Source: an uncultured Clostridia bacterium
Lineage (GTDB): Bacteria; Bacillota; Clostridia; TANB77; CAG-508
DNA length: 15,365 nt
Assembly: GCA_934169775.1 (NCBI GenBank)
Contig: CAKPOI010000033.1
Span: forward strand, 1 to 15,365
Direction of reading: 5' to 3'
Shown: piece after piece, positions 7,896-14,139 of the stretch
Layout of the letters: the number at the start of each line of letters is the position of its first letter
Numbering within the stretch: the first letter of the stretch is position 1
Notes under the pieces: generated by a model
The model's input: the letters and a program-made list of their open reading frames with translations, nothing else
The model's database searches: none
Told to the model about the DNA's origin: nothing
Position numbers and translations under genes: made by a program

Positions 7896-7950
7896 TTGGG
7901 AGAAGTTTAATAAGGACAAAATATTCTTAATGACTTCTTCCAAAATTTTA
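7896..7950 (+). terminator. Possible terminator of the ger operon
   Basis: TTGGGAGAAGT (7896-7906) pairs with ACTTCTTCCAA (7933-7943) over 11 bp with one G-U pair. A 26-nt partly self-complementary loop separates them and AATTTTATT follows. The stem is good but the loop is long and the T-tract poor. It is the only candidate for ending the ger transcript before the accessory region. Confidence 0.45.
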
Positions 7951-8029
7951 TTATGTTAGATTGTCGAATGAAGATATAAATTATCTAGTCCAATTTGTAG
8001 TGAAAATTAATTTATGGGGGTTTTTATAA

Positions 8030-8392
8030 ATGAATAATAAAATTACATATACTAAAATAGGAGATTACTATATACCCAATTTAACACTTGAAGAAAGTAA
8101 ATTTAAAAATTATCACTTAGGCAAGTATGGAAGAATGAGATTGAATTATTTAAAAAATCATAAGAAAGCTGAATACATTATTTTATTTATGAATAATAAG
8201 TTAGATGAGCACTTATATAATACAGATATAGAATGTAAAAATCAATTTGATATTTTAATGAAACAACTAGCTGAAAGAGAAAATATAACAGAAGAATTAA
8301 AAGCTAATAATCAAATGGAATGGGTTCGAAAAATGAATAATATAAAAAATTCTGTAGAAGAAATAATTTTTGAAAGGTATATTTACTATTAA
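8030..8392 (+). CDS. tnpV: TnpV-family transposon-encoded protein
   Basis: A 120-aa protein matching the TnpV family of small proteins carried by Tn4451-like and other clostridial mobilizable transposons. The recognised blocks are YTKIGDYYIPNLTL at the start, LGKYGRMRLNYLKNHK in the first half, LDEHL in the middle, and ENITEELKANNQMEW followed by VRKMNNIKNSVEEI near the end. The length is normal for the family and the gene is intact. The ribosome site is a weak GGGGG run ending 9 nt before the ATG. The biochemical role of TnpV is not established. No TnpX-type recombinase is visible, so this may be a leftover or one gene of a larger element. Codons end mostly in A, unlike the ger operon next to it. 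Confidence 0.88.
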   Translation: MNNKITYTKIGDYYIPNLTLEESKFKNYHLGKYGRMRLNYLKNHKKAEYIILFMNNKLDEHLYNTDIECKNQFDILMKQLAERENITEELKANNQMEWVRKMNNIKNSVEEIIFERYIYY

Positions 8393-8426
8393 TATTAAAA
8401 AAGTTGTAAAAATTTGTTTTGTTCGG

Positions 8427-8455
8427 TTGAATTTTATTAAAAAATACTGTATAGT
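8427..8455 (+). promoter_or_regulatory. Toxin gene promoter
   Basis: TTGAAT (8427-8432), a 17-bp spacer, then TATAGT (8450-8455). The predicted start near 8462 gives a 5' leader of about 80 nt before the toxin ATG, long enough to hold the hairpin that masks the ribosome site. Confidence 0.75.
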
Positions 8456-8496
8456 AATGTTTATAGGAAATGAGAAAAGTAGATGTGTTCGTGTTG

Positions 8497-8535
8497 CCAC
8501 CTACATACACAGTTTTACTGTGAGAACGGAGGTGG
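8497..8535 (+). promoter_or_regulatory. Hairpin masking the toxin Shine-Dalgarno site
   Basis: CCACCT (8497-8502) is perfectly complementary to AGGTGG (8530-8535), which overlaps the GGAGG ribosome site at 8528-8532. Between them a second stem, CACAG (8508-8512) with CTGTG (8518-8522), brings the arms together. Masking of the ribosome site in the full-length message is a common way to restrain translation of type I toxins. Confidence 0.7.
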
Positions 8536-8540
8536 TGTCT

Positions 8541-8654
8541 ATGGTAGAATCAGCATTATTAACAATAATCTATCTATTATTCTACGGATTAATAGGTGTA
8601 ACTATCATAAATATTGCCTTAATTATAACTTTAGTTATCTTTTTGAGCAAATAA
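8541..8654 (+). CDS. Small hydrophobic type I toxin (holin-like/TxpA-type)
   Basis: A 37-aa peptide starting MVESALLTIIYLLFYGL and ending LVIFLSK: a short acidic N-terminus, one long membrane helix (about residues 5-34) and a basic end. This is the form of the TxpA/BsrG/Hol-Tox class of membrane-damaging toxins. The ATG is 8 nt after a perfect GGAGG. A longer in-frame reading from 8370 would overlap TnpV, ignore this site and cross the promoter, so it is rejected. The 3' end and untranslated region lie opposite a convergent antisense RNA (8653-8741), the TxpA/RatA arrangement. Promoter, masked ribosome site and antisense RNA together make a type I toxin the best reading. Toxicity itself is inferred. 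Confidence 0.75.
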   Translation: MVESALLTIIYLLFYGLIGVTIINIALIITLVIFLSK

Positions 8655-8691
8655 AAAAAACGGCACATTTGCTTGGCAGAGCGATGTGTCG
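8653..8691 (-). terminator. Terminator of the antisense RNA
   Basis: On the minus strand CGACACAT (8691-8684) pairs with ATGTGCCG (8668-8661), with one G-U pair, followed by eight T (8660-8653). The stem can also form in the toxin mRNA, where the T-tract is poor. Confidence 0.8.
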
Positions 8692-8741
8692 TTTATCCAT
8701 ATTTTTATGTGGTAACCGCATTTCTGCGATTGTCATTTCCT
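8653..8741 (-). ncRNA. Antisense antitoxin RNA (RatA-like, predicted)
   Basis: On the minus strand a perfect promoter is followed by about 89 nt with no ORF, ending in a hairpin plus eight U. The RNA contains a hairpin (CGCAGAAATGCG) and the terminator stem. Its 3' end overlaps the toxin stop codon at 8652-8654, and the rest is complementary to the toxin mRNA's 3' untranslated region. This should form a duplex and expose the toxin message to RNase III or block it, as RatA does for TxpA. A close relative lies at 1989-2083. Confidence 0.72.
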
Positions 8742-8747
8742 ATATTT

Positions 8748-8776
8748 ATTATACTTAACTTTTAAGTATTTGTCAA
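8748..8776 (-). promoter_or_regulatory. Consensus promoter of the antisense RNA
   Basis: On the minus strand TTGACA (8776-8771), 17 bp, then TATAAT (8753-8748): a perfect sigma-A consensus, stronger than the toxin promoter, as expected if antitoxin must exceed toxin message. The -35 lies inside a short inverted repeat, TATTTGT (8767-8773) and ACAAATA (8784-8790). Confidence 0.85.
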
Positions 8777-8805
8777 ATTTTTCACAAATATTTTTATCAA
8801 GACCT

Positions 8806-9018
8806 TTATAACTGATTTTTAATCTTTAATATTTTTTGTCTATCAGCTTCTATGGAGTTTTCCAAAAAATTAATTTGTTCATGGTATAATTTTTTTAATT
8901 CATGTAATTGTTCTTTTGGAATATCATTTTCTTTAATTATACCATTTCTGAACAATTTTTGTAATTCTAATAAACTACTATTATTTAATTGCATACTTTC
9001 TACTAACAAATTTTTCAT
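8806..9018 (-). CDS. 70-aa coiled-coil protein of unknown function, coupled to the helicase
   Basis: The ATG at 9018-9016 lies 3 nt after the helicase stop codon, with AGGAG 14 nt upstream inside the helicase gene, so it is probably translated by coupling. The 70-aa product is mostly charged helix. It begins MKNLLVESMQLNNSSLLELQ, has a likely turn at KENDIPKEQL (34-43), and then LHELKKLYHEQINFLENSI with a leucine/isoleucine heptad pattern to the end. There is no signal peptide or membrane segment. I do not recognise a named family. Close coupling suggests it works with or regulates the helicase, which is an inference from position only. No clear terminator follows before the antisense RNA promoter on the same strand. 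Confidence 0.7.
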   Translation of the reverse strand: MKNLLVESMQLNNSSLLELQKLFRNGIIKENDIPKEQLHELKKLYHEQINFLENSIEADRQKILKIKNQL

Positions 9019-9021
9019 ATA

Positions 9022-12000
9022 CTATTTTTCTACTCCTTTATCTTGAGATGTTTTTTGTTGTAAATTTTGATAATCTTCAACTAGCTGACTGGTTTGTTTT
9101 TTCTTTTTCGCTAATGATTGCAATTTATCTTCTAATTCTTCTAGACTTTCTCTATGCTCTGCATCATCATCTTGAATTACTCCAATTGCTCTTAATTGTT
9201 CTACTTGTTCGTCAGTTAATCGACAAGAACCTTTTCCATAATATCCACTTTTCTTATTTTGTATCCATGTACTTAATTTTTTATATCTTTTATCTTTATA
9301 TGGAAATGATAAATTACCATGCTCTTCATAATATACTTTTGCTTGTGCATACATTGTATCCCACCCATGTTGTTTTGCATCCCAAACCATTCCAATTGCT
9401 TCTAAACTTTCTATTTCTTCCTGAGATAAACCATTTTCTGAGTTATATTTTCTTCTTTGGGATTTGATCCAGTTCACTAAAGCTTTATATTCTTCGGTTC
9501 TAGGAACTAACAAATCTCCATGTTGTTCAAAATACTCTTGTGCCTGTTTGTACATATTATCATAACTAGCTTGATTCACATTCCAAACTATACCAATTGA
9601 TTCTAACTGTTCAATTTGCTCTTTAGATAAATCTGCTTCATCTTCACTATTATATTTTAATTTTTGTTCTTGTATCCAAGTTCTTAATTGTTTATATTCA
9701 GTTTCTCTTTCATCTGGAATTGATAAACTTCCATATTGTTGGTAATATGCTTTAGCCTGTTCATACATTGTATTCCATTGATGTTGTATAACATCCCAAA
9801 CCATTCCAATTGCTTCTAATCTTTCAATTTGTTCCTTACTCAAGTTGCTTTTTTCATTATTTGTTTTGTATTTTCTTCTTTGAGTTTTAATCCAACTACT
9901 TAATTGTTTATATTCTTCTATTCTAGGAACTAATAAATTTCCATGTTGTTCAAAATATTCTTGTGCTTGTTCATACATACATTCCCAAATATCATTTCTT
10001 GAAGGGCTTTGCTTTATTTTTACTTTAGGTTTTATATCAATGTCTTTTTTTGCCTCTTGATCAATTTCTATTATAGATAAAAGCTCTTTTTGTTGCTCTG
10101 TCAATTTTCCATCTTCCATATATAGTTTTCTTTGGATTTTTAGCCATTGATACAATTTTTTATTCACTTTTGGAGTGATTGATAAATTTCCATGTTCATT
10201 ATAATATTCTTGTGCTTGTTGATACATATTTTCCCATTGATATTGTCGTACATCCCATATCATACTAATTGCCTCTAATTGTTCTATTTGTTCTTCACTT
10301 AAAGTTCCTTTTTTATATGATTTTCTTTTTTCCTTTATCCAACTAGATAAATCCTTCCCATTTATCATATATTGATGAGGTAGTAGTAAATTTCCGTGTT
10401 CTTCATAATATTCTTTGGCAAATTCATACATTTTTGTATAATTACTTTCATTTACATTCCAAACCATACCAATTTGTTCTAATTTTTCTATTTTTTCTTT
10501 TGATAATTGTATATATGTTCCCTTGCCATTATATGCTTGTCTTTGTACTTGTATCCAATTTCTTAATTCTTCATTTTCTATAGATACTAAAGTTCCCGTT
10601 TGATTATAGTATTCTTTAGCTAGCTTATACATTTTTTCCCAATCTAATCTTCGTTTTTCAGTTATATTCCAATTAATACCAATTTGTTCTAGTTTTTCAA
10701 TTCTTTCTTGTGATAATATTCCTTTATTATAATTCTTTTTTTGATTTCCTAACCATTGATATATATTTTTACCATCTATTTTTATATCTCTTAACCCATC
10801 CAGACTGCCATTTTCTTCATAATATGCTTTTGCAATAGCATATGTTTCGTCCCATTGTTCTTTAAATTTATCCCAAACCATTCCTATCGCATCTAATTTT
10901 TCTATTTGTTTTTCCGTTAAGTCTCTTCGATGACCTTGACCTTTCATAGTCTTTCTTTGGTCAATAATCCAATATCCTAAATTCATTTCATTTTTACTAT
11001 AATTAACTGGAACTAGTAAATTGCCATGTTCTTTATAATACTGGGCTGCTAACTCATAATAATCATCCCAAGATAAACTTAAACAATTATCTATTTTACT
11101 AAATATATCTTGTATTTGTCTAACTGTATCTGAAATTTTAAATGCATCAATTTTTGCTTCGTCTTCTTTTCTTCCTGTTTGTGTGAATTTTACTAATGCT
11201 CTTTCTCTTAACTCTCTATAAAAATGTGATACCATTTCACAAGATTGAACATTATTAACTATATCAAATACTATCGGATTACTATTATGTCCAACTGATA
11301 ATGCTCTACCTAATTGTTGTTTAAAAATAATAGGTGATTCAGTTGGTCTAAGCATTATTACTCCATCTATATTAGGAACATGAATTCCCTCGTTTAGCAT
11401 ATCTATTGAAAATAACAATTTCAAATGCTCATTATCTGAATGATAGAATTCTTCAAATACTTTTAAGTTTTCAGACTTTGGAATAAATGATGCCATAGAA
11501 TATGTGTCAATTTGCTCATTTACATTTTGAAACCAAGCTTTTGATTCTTCCATCATTCTTTGCATATGTTCTTTATCTCTACAGAATACAATGTATTTAC
11601 CTGCTTTATTTTTTATATGCTTTTGAAAAATTTCAGGAAGTCCATCCGCTCTTTCAAGTATCTTTTTTGCATCATCTAAATATTGTTGAGCTTGTAGCCT
11701 TTCAGTTTCTCTTTTTTCCTTATCTATTCTTTCTTGCATATGTTCGATATCATCTTTAAAGGAATAGACAGCATTTATATATGTTGGTATTGGTAAAATT
11801 CCATTAACCATAGCTTCTTCTAATGTTATTTCAGATGCTACATTACCATGAAATAATTCTTCTGCCATATTTCTATGTTCATCTAAATATCTAATCGGTG
11901 TTGCTGAAAATCCTAAAACTTTTGCAGAGTTGTTATTGTTAATCAAATTAGCAATCCCTCTACTCCATTCACTTGCACCACAACGATGAAACTCGTCTAA

Positions 12001-12321
12001 CACAATCATATCTACATCTAGTTTAGAAATTTCTTCATCAGTCATTCTAGATAATTTAGAATATGTATATCTCTTTAAAAATGGAAAGTCTTTCATAGAC
12101 ATTCCACAAGATTCTATATGTTTTGTTATTTGCCTTAATATTGAAACGGTTGGTGCTAGAAAAATTGCTCTTTTATCTCTATTTTCTTCTAACCATTTTA
12201 AACTTATAAAAGATTTGCCACAACCTGTTGGATGTACAACACAGGCTCTATTTTCTGTTTCAAACATTTTAGTAACTTTGTCATAGGCGATTGCGTTGTG
12301 TTTAAATAATTCAACTCCCAT
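9022..12321 (-). CDS. DEAD/DEAH-box helicase with nine helicase-associated (HA) repeats
   Basis: A 1099-aa protein starting at ATG 12321 with AGAGG 6 nt upstream. Residues 1-380 form a superfamily 2 ATPase core: Walker A PTGCGKS (31-37), motif II DEFH (109-112), SAT (139-141), a second RecA lobe with KYIVFCRDKEHM (242-253), and motif VI QQLGRAL (335-341). Residues about 418-1050 contain nine units of 66-82 aa of the pattern W..MY..A..YY.EHGNL.VP.....L..WI..QR..Y...LS.EQIE.LEAIGMVW, matching the helicase-associated domain, thought to bind nucleic acid. A charged coiled coil ends the protein (1054-1095). The core predicts ATP-driven translocation on DNA or RNA; the biological role is unknown. 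Such genes are typical of accessory regions. It is followed by a coupled 70-aa gene and has its own promoter. Confidence 0.88.
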   Translation of the reverse strand: MGVELFKHNAIAYDKVTKMFETENRACVVHPTGCGKSFISLKWLEENRDKRAIFLAPTVSILRQITKHIESCGMSMKDFPFLKRYTYSKLSRMTDEEISKLDVDMIVLDEFHRCGASEWSRGIANLINNNNSAKVLGFSATPIRYLDEHRNMAEELFHGNVASEITLEEAMVNGILPIPTYINAVYSFKDDIEHMQERIDKEKRETERLQAQQYLDDAKKILERADGLPEIFQKHIKNKAGKYIVFCRDKEHMQRMMEESKAWFQNVNEQIDTYSMASFIPKSENLKVFEEFYHSDNEHLKLLFSIDMLNEGIHVPNIDGVIMLRPTESPIIFKQQLGRALSVGHNSNPIVFDIVNNVQSCEMVSHFYRELRERALVKFTQTGRKEDEAKIDAFKISDTVRQIQDIFSKIDNCLSLSWDDYYELAAQYYKEHGNLLVPVNYSKNEMNLGYWIIDQRKTMKGQGHRRDLTEKQIEKLDAIGMVWDKFKEQWDETYAIAKAYYEENGSLDGLRDIKIDGKNIYQWLGNQKKNYNKGILSQERIEKLEQIGINWNITEKRRLDWEKMYKLAKEYYNQTGTLVSIENEELRNWIQVQRQAYNGKGTYIQLSKEKIEKLEQIGMVWNVNESNYTKMYEFAKEYYEEHGNLLLPHQYMINGKDLSSWIKEKRKSYKKGTLSEEQIEQLEAISMIWDVRQYQWENMYQQAQEYYNEHGNLSITPKVNKKLYQWLKIQRKLYMEDGKLTEQQKELLSIIEIDQEAKKDIDIKPKVKIKQSPSRNDIWECMYEQAQEYFEQHGNLLVPRIEEYKQLSSWIKTQRRKYKTNNEKSNLSKEQIERLEAIGMVWDVIQHQWNTMYEQAKAYYQQYGSLSIPDERETEYKQLRTWIQEQKLKYNSEDEADLSKEQIEQLESIGIVWNVNQASYDNMYKQAQEYFEQHGDLLVPRTEEYKALVNWIKSQRRKYNSENGLSQEEIESLEAIGMVWDAKQHGWDTMYAQAKVYYEEHGNLSFPYKDKRYKKLSTWIQNKKSGYYGKGSCRLTDEQVEQLRAIGVIQDDDAEHRESLEELEDKLQSLAKKKKQTSQLVEDYQNLQQKTSQDKGVEK
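9172..11070 (-). repeat. Nine tandem repeats coding for helicase-associated domains
   Basis: Units, in residues of the protein: 418-489, 490-560, 561-627, 628-695, 696-777, 779-848, 849-919, 920-986 and 987-1050. Units 6 and 8 are most alike, as are 7 and 9, and a 28-bp block is identical at 9378-9405 and 9792-9819, exactly two units (414 bp) apart. Unit 5 has lost its IGMVWD ending and carries a Lys-rich insert (about 757-777). Confidence 0.85.
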
Positions 12322-12355
12322 TTTTTACCTCTAAATATTATTTTTAACATTGAAT

Positions 12356-12384
12356 ATTATACCATGTTTTTATGTAAATTTCAA
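12356..12384 (-). promoter_or_regulatory. Promoter of the helicase operon
   Basis: On the minus strand TTGAAA (12384-12379), 17 bp, then TATAAT (12361-12356), about 35 bp before the helicase ATG. It is divergent from the plus-strand promoter at 12413-12441. Confidence 0.82.
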
Positions 12385-12396
12385 TCAATTTGGATA

Positions 12397-12422
12397 TATT
12401 TGTCAAATTTCATTGACAAATA
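12397..12422. promoter_or_regulatory. Inverted-repeat operator candidate between divergent promoters
   Basis: TATTTGTCAA (12397-12406) and TTGACAAATA (12413-12422) form a perfect 10-bp inverted repeat with a 6-bp centre. The right arm contains the -35 of the plus-strand promoter, and the left arm ends 13 bp from the -35 of the helicase promoter. A dimeric repressor bound here could control both. No regulator gene is visible. Confidence 0.55.
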
Positions 12423-12441
12423 GCGGTTTTGATGATATATT
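12413..12441 (+). promoter_or_regulatory. Divergent plus-strand promoter facing the insertion sequence
   Basis: TTGACA (12413-12418), 17 bp, then TATATT (12436-12441). A 7-bp hairpin, TTACCAT (12446-12452) with ATGGTAA (12458-12464), sits at the predicted start of the transcript. Before the insertion sequence arrived, this promoter read into the structured region and then the relaxase gene. Now the element separates them. Confidence 0.65.
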
Positions 12442-12485
12442 AGTTTTACCATTTATTATGGTAACTGAAAAATTAATAGACACGA

Positions 12486-12494
12486 AACACTGGT
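12486..12494 (+). repeat. Left target-site duplication of the insertion sequence
   Basis: AACACTGGT here is repeated at 13838-13846 on the other side of the element. With the element's ends drawn one base further in, the match grows to 11 bp (AAACACTGGTT), so the exact length is ambiguous. Confidence 0.85.
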
Positions 12495-12527
12495 TAGGGT
12501 AAAATAATTCTCTTACATATTTTTCCA
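12495..12527 (+). repeat. Left terminal inverted repeat of the insertion sequence
   Basis: It pairs with 13805-13837 at 32 of 33 positions. The one difference is near the inner end (TTTTTCCA against TTTTACCA). Confidence 0.9.
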
Positions 12528-12594
12528 GTAAAAAAGTAAAGACAAATACTAATTTTTTTGATAAAATATAAAAAACAAAAGATGGAGATATAGA

Positions 12595-13803
12595 ATGGAA
12601 AGGTTAGTAGAAATGTTTGAAGAAATAGTAGATGTAAGAGATAGTTCAGGAAAAAGGCACTGTTTAACACATATATTAGTTATGAGTGTATGTGGAATAT
12701 TACAAAAGAGAATGGATTTTGAAGATATTTATGATTATGCTAAAGCTCATGAAAAATGGTTTGATAAAAAACTAAACCTATGGAATGGAATACCAAGTGT
12801 GGGAACATTTAGGAATGTTTTTAGATTAATTCCAGCAGAACAATTTTTAGAAATATTTCTAAAATGGATAAATTGTATAGTAAGTGAACAGTCTGGAAAG
12901 CAAATAATCATTGATGGAAAAGCAATAAGAGGGGCAACAGAAAAGTGTATAAATGGAAATATCCCATATATAGTAAGCGCATATTTGGCAGATACAGGAA
13001 TATCAATAGGACATGTAAAAGTAAATGATAAATCAAATGAAATAACAGCAATACCAGAACTTTTAGAAATACTAGATATAGATGGATGTATCATAACAAT
13101 AGATGCAATAGGAACTCAAACAGAAATAATGGATACAATAATAAAAAAAGGTGGAAATTTTGTATTACCAGTAAAAATGAATAATAAAGGAGCTAACAAA
13201 GATACAATAGATTTTTTTAATGATTCAATAGAAAAAGATTTTAATGAAAAAGTAAAAACTAAGAAAAAAGTAGACAATTTAGAATATATGAATAGTTATA
13301 AAGAAAAATTTGAAGTATATGTCACGAGAGAAAATACACATGGACGAGAAGAAGAAAGAATATATATTAAATCTAATAATATAAACTGGTTAAAGGATAA
13401 AAAATGGAAACATATAAAATGTGTGATAATGGCAATAAATAATACAACTGTACACGATAATAGTATAAGATATTACTTTTCAAGTGTAGATTTACCAATA
13501 GAAGAATTAGCAAGAATAATAAGGAAGCATTGGCAAATAGAGAATAACTTGCATTGGGTACTAGATATGTATTTTTATGAAGATTTAAGTAGGAATAGAA
13601 AAGACAACAGTATGGAGAATTTATCTATATTAAAAAAAATGTGTTATAACATAATAAAAATGGATAAAAGATATGATAGAGTTAATAAAAATGGAAATCT
13701 AGTAAAATTGAGTACCAAAAGAAAAATGAATAGATATATAGATTATCCAGAAGAATTTGAAGAATTACTTACAACAGTAATTCCTCAAATATATAAAATG
13801 TAA
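12595..13803 (+). CDS. ISAs1-family DDE transposase
   Basis: A 402-aa protein, with GGAGATATAGA before the ATG. It moves the element by cut-and-paste chemistry at the terminal repeats. The N-terminal block (DVRDSSGKRHCLTHIL, about 13-28) and GIPSVGTFRNVF (65-76) are typical of the family. The catalytic triad is Asp107 in IIIDGKAIRG, Asp170 in ITIDAIGTQ, and Glu316 in KHWQIENNLHWVLDMYF. VSAYLADTG and KSNEITAIPELL (146-157) are further family hallmarks. The length is near the family's usual size, with no frameshift, so it is probably functional. The stop codon is 1 bp before the right inverted repeat. A-ending codons dominate. Confidence 0.95.
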   Translation: MERLVEMFEEIVDVRDSSGKRHCLTHILVMSVCGILQKRMDFEDIYDYAKAHEKWFDKKLNLWNGIPSVGTFRNVFRLIPAEQFLEIFLKWINCIVSEQSGKQIIIDGKAIRGATEKCINGNIPYIVSAYLADTGISIGHVKVNDKSNEITAIPELLEILDIDGCIITIDAIGTQTEIMDTIIKKGGNFVLPVKMNNKGANKDTIDFFNDSIEKDFNEKVKTKKKVDNLEYMNSYKEKFEVYVTRENTHGREEERIYIKSNNINWLKDKKWKHIKCVIMAINNTTVHDNSIRYYFSSVDLPIEELARIIRKHWQIENNLHWVLDMYFYEDLSRNRKDNSMENLSILKKMCYNIIKMDKRYDRVNKNGNLVKLSTKRKMNRYIDYPEEFEELLTTVIPQIYKM

Positions 13804-13804
13804 T

Positions 13805-13837
13805 TGGTAAAATATGTAAGAGAATTATTTTACCCTA
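13805..13837 (-). repeat. Right terminal inverted repeat of the insertion sequence
   Basis: Mirror of 12495-12527 with one mismatch. It begins directly after the transposase stop codon. Confidence 0.9.
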
Positions 13838-13846
13838 AACACTGGT
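13838..13846 (+). repeat. Right target-site duplication of the insertion sequence
   Basis: AACACTGGT, identical to 12486-12494. Removing the element and one copy rejoins a continuous target. Confidence 0.85.
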
Positions 13847-13985
13847 TAGTAAGGGATACAATAAACTATTTTCTATCTTTCTCCAAAATTGAAAATTAAG
13901 ATTTGTAGGAAACTTATTAACCCAATGCGGTGAAAATATTTTGGCTGGTTTAGAAGAATAGTTTGTAAAATGTCCAGCAGTGGTT

Positions 13986-14074
13986 AAGACCGATTAGCAT
14001 GTTTCAAGTAAAACTCACTACTTTGCAAAAAAATGCAATATAGGTAGTTTTATTTGTTGTGCCTAATGGGTCTT
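13986..14074 (+). other. Nested stem-loop region upstream of the relaxase
   Basis: AAGACCGATTAG (13986-13997) pairs with CTAATGGGTCTT (14063-14074) at 11 of 12 positions, followed by TTT. Inside it TAAAACT (14009-14015) can pair with AGTTTTA (14046-14052), or in another register ACTAC (14017-14021) with GTAGT (14044-14048), around TTGCA/TGCAA (14023-14027, 14034-14038). Two further weak stems follow up to 14133. It may be a structured leader with terminator-like ending or part of an origin; I cannot assign a known RNA family. From 13847 to 13985 I see no gene or clear signal. Confidence 0.45.
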
Positions 14075-14139
14075 TTTGTTATGCTAAAAAAGACTATATA
14101 GGTATTGCCCTATTTTCTTCCAAAGCATAGCAATAAGAT

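Larger units (their letters stand above)
12495..13837 (+). mobile_element. Complete ISAs1-family insertion sequence (1343 bp)
   Basis: The element has a single intact transposase gene, 33-bp terminal inverted repeats (12495-12527 and 13805-13837) differing at one position and beginning TAGGGTAAAATAATTCTC, and a 9-bp flanking duplication. Size, one ORF and 8-10 bp duplication fit the ISAs1 family. Intact ends and gene suggest recent insertion and possible activity. It lies in the leader between a plus-strand promoter and the relaxase region. Confidence 0.9.

Noticed and set aside
8370..8654. A 94-aa reading of the toxin frame starting inside tnpV
   Set aside because: It overlaps the tnpV end, crosses the toxin promoter and ignores the perfect GGAGG site 8 nt before ATG 8541. 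The 37-aa form is much better supported.
8483..8758. A 91-aa plus-strand ORF over the toxin locus
   Set aside because: It runs in another frame through the toxin gene and across both the antisense RNA and its promoter, has no ribosome site, and its composition looks non-coding.
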